Positions 17,022 through 25,418 of a stretch of DNA of 64,000 nucleotides are shown here, piece by piece. This DNA comes from Prado023 sp963798745 (lineage in GTDB: Bacteria > Actinomycetota > Actinomycetes > S36-B12 > CAIYMF01): the NCBI GenBank assembly GCA_963798745.1, contig CAWCUF010000009.1, positions 62,001 to 126,000 on the forward strand, given 5' to 3'. The notes below the pieces were generated by a model that did no database searches, was not told where the DNA came from, and saw nothing but the letters and a program-made list of their open reading frames with translations. Position 1 is the stretch's first letter. Every line of letters begins with the position of its first letter. The translations under genes were made by a program, and so were the position numbers.

Positions 17022-18184
17022 TGGACGGCTCCGAGCGCTCGGCGAGCGCACACGCGGCCGGCGCAGCGATCGCCCGGGTGACCCGGGCCGCGGCCGGCAC
17101 CCATGCAGTACTGGCCGATGCGACCCACCGTGCGCTGGCCCCGCTGGGCCCGGCCGGACAACGCCCGGTGCAGGCCGTCACCCGGATCCAGCAGGCTCAG
17201 TTCGTTGCCGTGGAGCTCACCGCGCTCGGCGTGGCCGCCCTGGCCGCGCCGGTCGCCAGGGCCACCGCCTCGCCTGACGCGGTGCCGGCCGCCGAGCGGC
17301 CACCAGCGGTCGTCTGGCTGGCAGCCCTCGGTGGTGCGTTCGGCGACAAGCTGGTCGCCGACCACCGGGTGCGCGCCCTGACCGTGCCGATGTCCGTGCG
17401 CGAGCAGGGCGCCCTGGTCGAGGTCCCCGGCCGCGGCGAACCGCAGCTCGACGTGCACCCCACGGTGGTGGTGCTCGTCCACGGCCTGGGCAACCACGAG
17501 GGCATGTGGGGTCAGGCGCACCTGGCCGCTGTCCGCGCGCGACACGCGACTGCGCTGACGGTCCGGTACACGACGGGGCAGGCGATCGCCGACTCCGGCG
17601 CGGAGCTGGCCACCCTGCTCGAACACCTCGTGGGCACCTGGCCGGTGCAGGTGCAACGACTGGTCCTGGTGGGCCACTCGATGGGTGGCCTGGTGGTCCG
17701 CGCCGCCCTGGCAGACGCCGGCGCCGCCAGGGCTGGGCAGCCCGCCTGGCGGCCGCTGGTCACCGACGTGGTCACCCTGGGCACGCCGCACACCGGAGCT
17801 TCGTTGGAGCGCGTTGCCGCGCGTTCGCTTGCCCTGGCGTCCGCGGTGCCCGCGGCTGCCCCGATCGCCGCCCTCGGCGACGAGCGCAGCCTGGGGATCA
17901 AGAACCTGGCCCGGGCGGCGGAGGTGGCTGCGGCCAGCCCGGGGCCGACCTGGCACCTGGTGGCTGCGACCATGCGGGAGCCCAATCCGCAGGGCCCCTT
18001 TGCCCGGGCCCGATCCGCAGCCCGGGGCCTGTTCGGCGACGGGCTGGTCACCGTGGACAGTGCGTTCGGGATCGACGACGGCCTCGTCGGCCATCGGCTG
18101 GTCATCGAGGGGGCGGACCACCTCGCGCTGCTGGGCCACGAGGACGCGGCCGCCCTGGTCGGCACGGTCCTCGACACGCGCTGA
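17021..18184 (+). CDS. Lipase-like alpha/beta hydrolase
   Basis: 387-aa protein. An Ala-rich helical N-terminus (~130 residues) precedes the hydrolase fold: oxyanion region VVVLVHGLGNHEGMWG, nucleophile elbow GHSMGGLVVRAAL, VTLGTPHTGASLE, and the late His in GADHLALLGHED. This resembles triacylglycerol-lipase/PGAP1-like esterases. No signal peptide is seen, but the N-terminal helices could associate with the membrane. It is divergent from the esterase/ATP-grasp operon and could belong to the same pathway. Codon use is normal for the window. Confidence 0.85.
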   Translation: MDGSERSASAHAAGAAIARVTRAAAGTHAVLADATHRALAPLGPAGQRPVQAVTRIQQAQFVAVELTALGVAALAAPVARATASPDAVPAAERPPAVVWLAALGGAFGDKLVADHRVRALTVPMSVREQGALVEVPGRGEPQLDVHPTVVVLVHGLGNHEGMWGQAHLAAVRARHATALTVRYTTGQAIADSGAELATLLEHLVGTWPVQVQRLVLVGHSMGGLVVRAALADAGAARAGQPAWRPLVTDVVTLGTPHTGASLERVAARSLALASAVPAAAPIAALGDERSLGIKNLARAAEVAAASPGPTWHLVAATMREPNPQGPFARARSAARGLFGDGLVTVDSAFGIDDGLVGHRLVIEGADHLALLGHEDAAALVGTVLDTR

Positions 18185-18193
18185 ACTGAACCG

Positions 18194-18667
18194 GTGGCCC
18201 ATGATGGTTCGGTGCCCCGGTCCGCCCAGTCCGCCCCGCGGCCGGTGCCGGGCTCGACGCCACCCCCGTGGGCGATCTACTCGGCGGTGTTCGCCGGCGG
18301 GATGCTCGGCGGGACCACCCGCTACCTGGTGTCCCTGGCGGTCCCGGCGCAGCCCGGCCAGTGGCCGTGGGGGATCTTCATGGTCAACCTCCTCGGCGCA
18401 TTCGTCATGGGGGTGCTGCTCACCGGCTGGTTACGGCGGGGGCACGTGGCGCATTCGTGGCGGCCGTTCCTGGCCACCGGCGTGCTCGGGGCGTTCACGA
18501 CGTGGTCGACGTTCATGTCCGACACGCACTCCCTGATCGTCACCCGTGGCGCGGTGTTCGGTGCCACGTACGTGCTCAGCGCAACCGTCCTGGGCGTGGG
18601 CGCTGCCGCAGCCGGCTGGTGGACGGCAGTGCGTCTGGTGCCCGCACGCAGCGAGGTCCAGCGATGA
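18194..18667 (+). CDS. crcB: Fluoride channel subunit CrcB/FluC (first of pair)
   Basis: 157-aa CrcB/FluC protein exporting F-; four membrane segments with GGTTRYLVS, the channel motif GIFMVNLLGAFVMG (Asn conserved) and the Phe/Thr-box TGVLGAFTTWSTFM. The GTG at 18194 is used; GTG 18212 would remove six residues. The ATGA overlap with the next gene couples their translation. Two unequal CrcB subunits side by side are known to form a heterodimeric channel. Confidence 0.92.
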   Translation: MAHDGSVPRSAQSAPRPVPGSTPPPWAIYSAVFAGGMLGGTTRYLVSLAVPAQPGQWPWGIFMVNLLGAFVMGVLLTGWLRRGHVAHSWRPFLATGVLGAFTTWSTFMSDTHSLIVTRGAVFGATYVLSATVLGVGAAAAGWWTAVRLVPARSEVQR

Positions 18668-19077
18668 GCGGCCTGATGGCCGAGCTCAGCTCGCTGCACC
18701 TGGTCGGCGTCGCTGCAGGGGCCGGCCTGGGAGCGGTCTGCCGCTCGGCCGTCGATCGGGGTGTGGTGGCGCGCGTGGGACCCACCCGACTGCCCTGGGC
18801 CACGCTGGCGGTCAATGTGCTCGGGTCGCTGCTGTTGGGCATCGCGCTGGGCTGGTCGGCGGCGGTCGCGACACAGGAGGCCGCCACCATCGAGCTGGTC
18901 ATCGGCACCGGGTTCGCCGGTGGGCTGACCACCTACAGCACGTTCTCGTTCGAGTCGTTCACGCTGCTGCGTGAGGGCCGGCCCCGCGCGGCCCTGGCCT
19001 ACGGCGCGCTGACCGTCGGCCTGGCGTTGGCAGCCGTGACCCTCGGGATCGCAGCAGGGGGCCGGCTCACCGGGTGA
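18664..19077 (+). CDS. crcB: Fluoride channel subunit CrcB/FluC (second of pair)
   Basis: 137-aa partner of the preceding CrcB, with GAVCRSAVDR, the pore motif LAVNVLGSLLLGIALG and GFAGGLTTYSTFSFESF (Phe box and Thr/Ser track). ATG 18664 overlaps the stop of the first gene (ATGA). Its 3' end overlaps the 3' end of the convergent lipoprotein gene by 11 bp. No fluoride riboswitch was recognised upstream of the pair. Confidence 0.93.
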   Translation: MSGLMAELSSLHLVGVAAGAGLGAVCRSAVDRGVVARVGPTRLPWATLAVNVLGSLLLGIALGWSAAVATQEAATIELVIGTGFAGGLTTYSTFSFESFTLLREGRPRAALAYGALTVGLALAAVTLGIAAGGRLTG

Positions 19078-20116
19078 TCGGGCCGGCGTACTGGCCGGGC
19101 GGCAGCGTGAGCACCTCGGTGCGGCTGCCGTCGCTGATCGTGATGCGCTCCACGGTCGTGGGCGGGTTGGGCGGCTCGCTGTCGTTCTCCCCCGTGGGGG
19201 GCACCGGGATCCGCTGCAGGTAGATGAAGCGCCCGTCGGCCGAGCAGCCGACGACCGGGTCCGCCTCCGACCAGCTCACCTCGGCGATCGGCGAGGGCCC
19301 GATCACGATCGCGGTCTGCGGGTCCTGCGTGCTGAAGCCGAGCACGGAGTCCGCACCGATCGGGCACAGCGGCACCCAGTCGGCCGGCGAGGTGCCCACG
19401 GGGGTCGTCGACCCGTCGTTGAGGTCCAGGCGCAGCACCTGGGCCGCGGCCGGCTGCTGCGTCTCGATGTCCACCGGACGGGTCACGATCAGCACCTCGT
19501 CGGCCGAGCCGCTGCCCATCATCATGTTCAGGTCGGGGAACGGGCCGAACTCGGCCAGCGTCGAGCCGTCGGTCAGCGAGGACACCAGCACCGAGCCCTG
19601 CGTGGGGCCCTCGCCGGTGACCGGATCGTTGCCGAGCTCGGTGGTGCGCGCCAACCGCTGGTCGTCCAGGACGGTGCACACCGAGTAGCTCAGGCCCTCG
19701 CCGCCGCACCAGTCCGGCGCCGCCAGCTCATCGCGCACCGAGCCGGCCTGGTAGACCTGCACCGCCGTCGTCCAGTAGTTGGCGAAGGTGCCGGTCACCG
19801 TGAGGTCGTCCAGGCCATCGACGATCCCCGGGAAGTCGGTGTCCCCAGCGGGCTCGCTGAACAGCGTGCTCGACCTGCCCAGGGTGCCGTCGGGGTTGAT
19901 CGGGTACCCCTCGTAGGTCAGCGTCCCGGCGCCGTAGTCCCAGTTCGAGACGTACATGGTGCCGTTGCCGCCGGGACTGCCGGTCGTGGCCGACGCGCTG
20001 GCCGGGGGATCTCCGGGCGCCGGATCCTCAGCCGAGGATCCGCACCCGGACAGCAGCAGCGCGCCGCCGGTCACCAGCCCCAGCACGCAGGACCATCTCG
20101 AACGCGAACCGCGCAT
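19067..20116 (-). CDS. Uncharacterised lipoprotein with beta-propeller-like repeats
   Basis: 349-aa lipoprotein: signal peptide, lipobox LLSGC, Ser/Ala/Gly spacer, then a mature region of strand-turn units (YVSNWDYGAGTLTYEGY, VLRLDLNDGSTTP, DGRFIYLQRI) reminiscent of TolB/WD-type propellers. One Cys pair (WCGGEGLSYSVC) probably forms a disulfide. The start at ATG 20116 follows GGAGGGGG at five bases; the longer form to 20140 is unlikely. Function unknown. Confidence 0.75.
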   Translation of the reverse strand: MRGSRSRWSCVLGLVTGGALLLSGCGSSAEDPAPGDPPASASATTGSPGGNGTMYVSNWDYGAGTLTYEGYPINPDGTLGRSSTLFSEPAGDTDFPGIVDGLDDLTVTGTFANYWTTAVQVYQAGSVRDELAAPDWCGGEGLSYSVCTVLDDQRLARTTELGNDPVTGEGPTQGSVLVSSLTDGSTLAEFGPFPDLNMMMGSGSADEVLIVTRPVDIETQQPAAAQVLRLDLNDGSTTPVGTSPADWVPLCPIGADSVLGFSTQDPQTAIVIGPSPIAEVSWSEADPVVGCSADGRFIYLQRIPVPPTGENDSEPPNPPTTVERITISDGSRTEVLTLPPGQYAGPITR

Positions 20117-20220
20117 GTCGACCCCCTCCACGGGGCCCACGATGGACCCTGCAGGGCCCGCGCGTCCAGTACCTGGCGAACCTGTGTCCGTACGGCGAGC
20201 CGGTGATAGCGTGAGCCCAC

Positions 20221-20311
20221 CACGACAGGGGAGCGCGCGAGCGCTGAGAGTGCGGACTCCGACCGCAGACCCTCGAACCTGATCCGGATCATGCCGGCGA
20301 AGGAAGTCGTC
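20221..20311 (+). ncRNA. TPP (THI-element) riboswitch
   Basis: The conserved thiamine pyrophosphate aptamer core is present: AGGGGAGC, CTGAGAGTGCGG (20243-20254), CCGCAGACCCTCGAACCTGATCC (reported in two pieces, the ACCCT at about 20269 and AACCTGATCC at 20276-20285), then GGATCATGCCGGCGAAGGAAG. P1 can pair CGAC 20223-20226 with GTCG 20306-20309. It lies 36 bp before ykoE, whose ribosome site (CAGGAG) could be sequestered, so control at translation is likely, with TPP shutting the operon off. Confidence 0.95.
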
Positions 20312-20346
20312 GCCCCCTGGGCGTGGCAGTAGCCCAGGAGGTTCCC

Positions 20347-20952
20347 ATGTCCCGATCCGCGATCAGCGCCCAGGCCAGTGCCCGCTCCTGGCGCACCCTG
20401 GACATCGTCACGGTGGCTGTGCTCGCCGTGGTGTCCGGGGTGGTCTTCTGGGCCTGGAACCTGCTCTGGACTGCGACCGGTCCGGCCTTCGCAGCCTTCC
20501 CCCCGGCACAGGCGCTGCTGTACGGCGTGTGGCTGGTGCCCGGGGTGCTGGGCATGCTGGTCGTGCGTCGCCCCGGTGCTGCGCTGGCCACGGCCTTCCT
20601 GGCCGCGTCGGTGTCCTGGCTGCTCGGTGCCTGGTGGGGGCTCTCCGTGCTCTGGTACGGGGTCCTGCAGGGGCTGGCCCCCGAGGGTGTGTTCGCCGCC
20701 GGACGGTACCGGCGGTTCGGACCCGTGATGGCCGCGCTGGCCGGCGCGGCCGCCGGGGTCGTCCCCGGGGTGCTCGACCCGGTGTTCTGGTACCCGGAAT
20801 GGACTGCTGCCTGGAAGGTGGCCTTCCTGGCATCGAGCATGATCTCCTCAGCCGTCATCGCCGGCCTCGGGTCGTGGCTGCTGGCTGGTCGGCTGGCTCG
20901 GACCGGCGTGCTGGATTCCTTCCCGCTGGGTCGGGAGCGGGTGCAGGCCTAG
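20347..20952 (+). CDS. ykoE: ECF transporter S component for thiamine or its pyrimidine precursor
   Basis: 201-aa membrane protein of the YkoE family, with about five or six hydrophobic segments (VTVAVLAVVSGVVFWAWN, ALLYGVWLVPGVLGMLVV, ISSAVIAGLGSWLLAG) and the family-typical RSWRTLDIVTVAVLAV opening. YkoE is the substrate-binding component for thiamine/hydroxymethylpyrimidine-type compounds. The TPP riboswitch directly upstream and the fused ATPase/T component downstream confirm the role. ATG follows CAGGAG. Confidence 0.93.
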   Translation: MSRSAISAQASARSWRTLDIVTVAVLAVVSGVVFWAWNLLWTATGPAFAAFPPAQALLYGVWLVPGVLGMLVVRRPGAALATAFLAASVSWLLGAWWGLSVLWYGVLQGLAPEGVFAAGRYRRFGPVMAALAGAAAGVVPGVLDPVFWYPEWTAAWKVAFLASSMISSAVIAGLGSWLLAGRLARTGVLDSFPLGRERVQA

Positions 20953-20969
20953 CCTCCAACCACGCGGAG

Positions 20970-23486
20970 ATGGCCGGTGCCCGGATCGTCGCGGACGGGT
21001 GGGCGTATGCCTACCCGGGGCGTGCCGACCCCGTCCTGGCCGACGTCACGCTGGCCGTCGATCCGGGGCAGCTCGTGGTGCTCATGGGCGCATCGGGCTC
21101 GGGCAAGTCCACGTTGCTCGCGGCGCTGGCCGGGACGCTGCCCGAGGGGTCGGCGGCCGGGCGACTCGAGGTGTCCGCCGACGACGCGTCGGCTGGTCCC
21201 ACGGGTGGGCGTCCGGATCCGTCGCGCGTGCTCCCCGGTCCGCCGCGTGTCGGCCTGGTCCAGCAGGAGCCCGAGGCCAACGTCGTGATGGATGGCGTCG
21301 GCGACGACGTGGCCTTCCCGATGGAGAACGCAGCAGTGCCCACTCAGGCAATCTGGCCGCGGGTCGGTACGGCACTGGCTGAGGTCGGCCTGGACGTCGA
21401 ATGGGACCGACGCACCGGCCAGCTCAGTGGCGGCCAGCAGCAACTGCTGGCGCTGGCGGCCGCGGCGGTCGCCCACCCGGACCTGCTGCTCCTGGATGAG
21501 CCGACCGCCAACCTCGACCCGGGTGCGGCAGCCGCCGTGCTGGGCGCCGTTGCGCGGGTGCGGGCCGCCGAGGGGTGCACGGTGCTGGTCGTGGAGCACC
21601 GGGTGGAGCCGTGGCTGGCGCAGGCCGACCGGGTGCTGCTCGTCGAGGACGGTACGGTCCGCGACCTGACCCCGGCGGACCTGCGCACGCACCTGGCGAC
21701 CCGCCCCGAGTCGGCCGCCCGGATCTGGCTGGACCACGATCACCTGCCGGCGCGACCCCCGACGAAGGGGCCGGGAGGCCAGGTGCTGGCCATGGCGGGT
21801 GTGGTTGTCGCCGGGCGATTGGCGGCGACGAGCCTGGTGGCCCGTGCCGGAGAGGTGGTAGCCCTGACCGGGCCGCCGGGCAGCGGCAAGTCCACCCTGC
21901 TCTCGGTGCTGGCCGGTCTGTTGGAGCCGACCGCAGGGACGGTCTGCCTGCACACCGGCTCCGGCGTGGCGCCATCGGGACCGGCCCCCACCGGTCCCAC
22001 TCGCTGCGACCCGTGGGACTGGCCCGCCGAGGAGGTCGCGGCCACGTTCGGGGTGGTGTTCCAGAACCCTGAGCACCAGTTCGTGACCGGGCGGGTGCTC
22101 GACGAGGTGCGGCACGGGCTGGCTGGAGCGGGCGTCCCGCCGGCGCAAGCCCGCTCCCGTTCGGCCGAGATGCTCACCCGGCTGCACCTGACCGCCCTGG
22201 CCGAGCGCAACCCGTTCACGCTCTCGGGGGGCGAGCAACGCCGCCTGAGTGTCGGGACCGCGCTGGCCATGGATCCCGGGATCCTGCTCCTCGACGAGCC
22301 CACCTTCGGCCAGGATCCGACCACGTGGGCGGAACTCGTGGCCATCATCGCCGACCACCGCGACGCCGGTGGCACGGTGGTCCTGGCCACCCACGACCCG
22401 GCGCTGGTCCAGGCGCTGGCCGCCCGCGAGATCCGGCTGGCGGCACCGCACATGGAGGCGGTGGAGCGGCCAGCACCGAGCGCACCAGTACCAAGCGCAC
22501 CGGACCCGGCACCAGCACCAAGCGCACCCGAACCGGCACCAGCACCAAGCGCACCGGACCCAGCACCAGCACCAAGCGCACCCGAACCGGCACCAGCACC
22601 AAGCGCACCGGACCCAGCACCAACACCGTCAGCAACACCGGCACCGGAACCGGCCGCGGGGGCGCCAGCTCGGGCAGGGGGGCCACCTCCGCCGGCGTCG
22701 GGCGCCCGGCCGTCGGCAGCGGCGCCAGCGCATCCCGCGCCGAGTGTGCCTAGTGCGCGGAGCCCCGTGGGTCGCTTGCGCCGCCTGGACCCACTCGCCC
22801 TGGTCGGTGGCGCGATGCTGCTCAGCGTGGCGGGGCTCACCTCCGGGTCCGTGGCCCTGAACCTGGCGCTGGCTGCCCTGGCCGTCGTGGTGGCGTTGCT
22901 CGGCGGCCTGCCACGACGGCGGGTCACCCTTCTGGCGGGGCCGGCCCTGCTCGCCACCGCCAGCGTGGCGCTGTCCAACGCGCTGCTCAGCGAAGCCGGC
23001 ATCACCGCAGCGACGGCCTGGACGTCGGCGGCACTGCCGGCCAGTCGCGTGCTCGCAGTTGCCCTGCCCGGACTGGTGGCGGCGGTCGCGGTGGACCCGA
23101 CGGGCCTGGCCGATGCGCTGGTCGTGCGGCTGCGAGTGCCGGCACGGGCGGCCTACTCCGTGCTCGCCGGATTGCGCCTGCTGCCCCTGCTCGCCGACGA
23201 GTGGGCGGTGCTGGGCCGGGCCAGCCGGGCCCGCGGCCTGGCCGGGCGCGGAGTCCGAGCCCGGGGGCGTCAGTTCGCCTCGATGACGTTCAGGTTGCTG
23301 GTCGCCGCGTTGCGCCGCGGCGGACGGTTGGCGGTGGCTCTCGACGCGCGTGGGCTCTCGGCCGGCCCGCGCACGGTTGCTCGCCACGTTCGCTGGGGCT
23401 GGCCGGACACCGCCTCGATCGCTGTGGCCGCCGGGCTCGTGGGCGTGGCCGTCCTGGTGAGCGGGGCTGGCATCATCGGGGGATGA
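20970..23486 (+). CDS. Fused ECF transporter: double ATPase (YkoD) plus transmembrane T component (YkoC)
   Basis: 838-aa fusion energising thiamine uptake with YkoE. ATPase 1: Walker A GASGSGKST (about residue 40), LSGGQQQ (about 152), LLLLDEPTANLDP. ATPase 2: GPPGSGKST (about 300), LSGGEQRR (about 418), ILLLDEPTFGQDP. Residues ~505-595 are a Pro/Ala/Ser-rich linker built from 9-residue units (APSAPDPAP/APSAPEPAP). Residues ~600-838 are an EcfT protein with LALAALAVVVALLGG, LRLLPLLADEW and the ARG coupling motif (ASRARGLAG). In Bacillus ykoD and ykoC are separate genes. ATG 20970 follows ykoE by 17 bp. Confidence 0.93.
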   Translation: MAGARIVADGWAYAYPGRADPVLADVTLAVDPGQLVVLMGASGSGKSTLLAALAGTLPEGSAAGRLEVSADDASAGPTGGRPDPSRVLPGPPRVGLVQQEPEANVVMDGVGDDVAFPMENAAVPTQAIWPRVGTALAEVGLDVEWDRRTGQLSGGQQQLLALAAAAVAHPDLLLLDEPTANLDPGAAAAVLGAVARVRAAEGCTVLVVEHRVEPWLAQADRVLLVEDGTVRDLTPADLRTHLATRPESAARIWLDHDHLPARPPTKGPGGQVLAMAGVVVAGRLAATSLVARAGEVVALTGPPGSGKSTLLSVLAGLLEPTAGTVCLHTGSGVAPSGPAPTGPTRCDPWDWPAEEVAATFGVVFQNPEHQFVTGRVLDEVRHGLAGAGVPPAQARSRSAEMLTRLHLTALAERNPFTLSGGEQRRLSVGTALAMDPGILLLDEPTFGQDPTTWAELVAIIADHRDAGGTVVLATHDPALVQALAAREIRLAAPHMEAVERPAPSAPVPSAPDPAPAPSAPEPAPAPSAPDPAPAPSAPEPAPAPSAPDPAPTPSATPAPEPAAGAPARAGGPPPPASGARPSAAAPAHPAPSVPSARSPVGRLRRLDPLALVGGAMLLSVAGLTSGSVALNLALAALAVVVALLGGLPRRRVTLLAGPALLATASVALSNALLSEAGITAATAWTSAALPASRVLAVALPGLVAAVAVDPTGLADALVVRLRVPARAAYSVLAGLRLLPLLADEWAVLGRASRARGLAGRGVRARGRQFASMTFRLLVAALRRGGRLAVALDARGLSAGPRTVARHVRWGWPDTASIAVAAGLVGVAVLVSGAGIIGG
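22491..22625 (+). repeat. 27-bp tandem repeat, five units, inside the ECF fusion linker
   Basis: Units begin at 22491, 22518, 22545, 22572 and 22599 with the shared word CCAAGCGCAC; alternate units differ (Asp or Glu codon), giving a 54-bp higher-order period. It is coding, in frame, and adds nine residues per unit, so copy number can vary without shifting the frame. Confidence 0.9.
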
Positions 23487-24365
23487 CTGATCCCAGCAAC
23501 GCCCAACCCGCCGCATCCCCCACGAACCAGCCCGCCGTTTGCGACCGCGAACCAGCCGACCGCTGCGACCGCGAACCAGCCGACCGCACCCGTCCTGGTC
23601 GAGCGCCGCGGCCACGTGCTGCTGATCGGGGTCAACCGACCCGCGAAGCGCAATGCCTGGAACCTGGCCACGATCGACGCCGTCGCCGCGGCCTACGCCG
23701 ACCTCGCCGCTGATCCGCAACTGCGGGTCGCGGTCGTGCACGGCATCGGGGAGCACTTCTCGGCAGGTCTGGACCTGGCCGAGGTCGGCCCGGCGGTCGC
23801 CGCCCGGGGTCCCGGCGCCCTGTCCGGGGACCATGGGGTCGACCCGTTCGGCGTCTGGGGGCCGCCCGTGGGCAAGCCGGTGGTGCTGGCCGTGCAGGGC
23901 ATCGCCTACACGCTGAGCATCGAGTTGGCTCTGGCCGCCGACATCGTCGTGGCCGCCTCCGACGTGCGCTTCCGGCAACTCGAGGTGGGCCGCGGGATCA
24001 TGCCGTTCGGCGGTGCCACGTTCCGCGCGCAGGCCAGCCTCGGCTGGGGCAACGCGATGCGCTTCCTGCTCACGGGCCAGGAGTTCGGCGCGGCCGACGC
24101 GCTGCGGATCGGCCTGGTCCAGGAGGTCGTCGAGCCCGGCGGCCAGCTGGCCCGGGCCATCGAGATCGCCGAGCTGATCGCCGCTCAGGCCCCGATGGCG
24201 GTGGCCGGCACACTCGCCAACGCGCGGGTGGCCCGCGATCACGGCCCGGCGGCCGCAGTCGAGCACCTGCGCGAGCTGCTGCCCAGCGTCCTGGCCAGTG
24301 CCGACGCCGCGGAGGGCGTGCGCTCCTTCGTGGAGCGCCGCGACGCCCACTTCACAGGCAGCTGA
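23483..24365 (+). CDS. Enoyl-CoA hydratase/isomerase (crotonase) family protein with an apparent frameshift near the 5' end
   Basis: The crotonase body is in one frame from about 23541 to 24365: VLVERRGHVLLIGVNRP, AKRNAWNL, oxyanion motif HFSAGLDLAEV, and the second oxyanion segment VQGIAYTLSIELALAADIVV, where the usual catalytic Glu is followed by LALAADI. The natural start ATG 23483 overlaps the ECF stop (ATGA) but is in another frame; dropping one T from the TTT at 23538-23540 joins MTDPSNAQPAASPTNQPAV to ATANQPTA...PVLVERRG. Without this the first start is GTG 23616, which loses the first beta strand. A 24-bp tandem duplication (23541-23588) lies beside the shift. Substrate unknown. Confidence 0.8.
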
Positions 24366-24399
24366 CCCCACAGCGCGGCGCGAACCCCGGCCGTCCCTT

Positions 24400-24449
24400 C
24401 GTTGGTGTGCACGGAATCGACCAGCCAGTTGATTCCGTGCACATCAACG
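24400..24449. terminator. Large inverted repeat between crotonase and mutarotase
   Basis: Arms 24400-24418 and 24431-24449 pair over 19 bp with one mismatch around a 12-nt loop. The arm contains GTGTGCACGGAATC. It lies 35 bp after the crotonase stop and 33 bp before the next start on the same strand. A rho-independent-like terminator without a U-tract or an operator are both possible. Confidence 0.6.
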
Positions 24450-24482
24450 CCACGGCGGGTCGGCCGCGGCTAGTCTCGGGGC

Positions 24483-25295
24483 GTGAGTAGCGATGACCTC
24501 GTCACTGCCGAGGCGCCCGGTGTGCGGATCACGGCCTGCACGCGGGGCGCGCACCTGATGACCTGGACCACGCACGGCGTCGAGCGGCTGTGGATGTCAC
24601 CGTTGTCCGGGTGCGAGCAGCCGGGCGCGATCCGGGGCGGCGTGCCGGTCCTGTTCCCCCAGTTCGGGACATTCGGGCCGCTGGCCAAGCACGGGTTCGC
24701 GCGCACGGCGCAGTGGAAAGCCCTACCTGCCACGGGGAGCCCGCACAGCGCAGAGCTGTCCTTCGAGCTCACGGACTCCCAGGCGACCCGCGCGATCTGG
24801 CCGCACGAGTTCCACGCCCGGCTGGACATCGACGCCTCGGCTGAGCGCCTCGAGCTGGTGCTCAGCGTGACCAACCGGGGCACCACGACCGCCCGCTTCA
24901 CCGGTGGGCTGCACACCTACCTGACCGTGGCCGACCCGGACGCCAGCATCTCGGGGTTGGCCGGCTGCCGGTGCTGGGACGGCGTCTCGACGAGGTCGCC
25001 GCACTTCACGCAGCGCGTCGAGGGTCCGATCCGCGCGCTGGACACCCAGGACCGGGTCATGGCCGGCCCCGCGCCCGACGTGGTGCTCGATGACCACATG
25101 CTGGGCCGGGTGCACGTCACCGCGGAGGGCTTCGCCAACCGGGTCGTCTGGAACCCGGGGCCCGGGCACGGGCTGCCCGACGTGGCGCAGGGGGACGAGG
25201 CCCACTTCGTCTGCATCGAACCCGCGCTCGTGGAGCCCGTCGCGCTGGGTCGCGGTGGTGCCTGGCAGGGCCGTCTGCTCCTCACACTGGGCTGA
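24483..25295 (+). CDS. D-hexose-6-phosphate mutarotase (aldose 1-epimerase family, YeaD-like)
   Basis: 270-aa cytoplasmic mutarotase interconverting alpha and beta anomers, probably of glucose-6-phosphate. YeaD-type motifs are clear: IRGGVPVLFPQFG (residues 50-62) and KHGFAR (69-74, catalytic His), HTYLTVAD, and the late ICIEPALVEP (FVCIEPALVEP) carrying the catalytic Glu. GTG 24483 is the only well-placed start. It stands alone; glycogen genes lie 20 kb away. Confidence 0.9.
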   Translation: MSSDDLVTAEAPGVRITACTRGAHLMTWTTHGVERLWMSPLSGCEQPGAIRGGVPVLFPQFGTFGPLAKHGFARTAQWKALPATGSPHSAELSFELTDSQATRAIWPHEFHARLDIDASAERLELVLSVTNRGTTTARFTGGLHTYLTVADPDASISGLAGCRCWDGVSTRSPHFTQRVEGPIRALDTQDRVMAGPAPDVVLDDHMLGRVHVTAEGFANRVVWNPGPGHGLPDVAQGDEAHFVCIEPALVEPVALGRGGAWQGRLLLTLG

Positions 25296-25322
25296 CCCGC
25301 TGACCCGCTGACCCGCTGACCC
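25291..25322. repeat. 8-bp tandem repeat at the mutarotase 3' end
   Basis: Four exact copies of GCTGACCC in a row; the mutarotase TGA lies in the first copy, so each unit supplies another in-phase or out-of-phase TGA. Probably a slippage product. A fifth, partial unit (GCCGGG) follows. Confidence 0.85.
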
Positions 25323-25418
25323 GCCGGGCTGATCGGCTCACCACGCCGGGGAGCAGCAGCCCCAGCAAACCGCCGACCACCCGCCGCCCACTGCCCTCCG
25401 CGGACTGCGGGCCGCACC

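Noticed and set aside
15602..18202. 866-codon minus-strand ORF covering an esterase and the antisense of the hydrolase gene
   Set aside because: Only the 15602-16765 part has a hydrolase fold; the rest is antisense to the plus-strand lipase-like gene and reads low-information high-GC sequence.
22491..22625. CRISPR-like array of 27-bp repeats
   Set aside because: There are no spacers; units are contiguous, in frame and encode the linker of the ECF protein.
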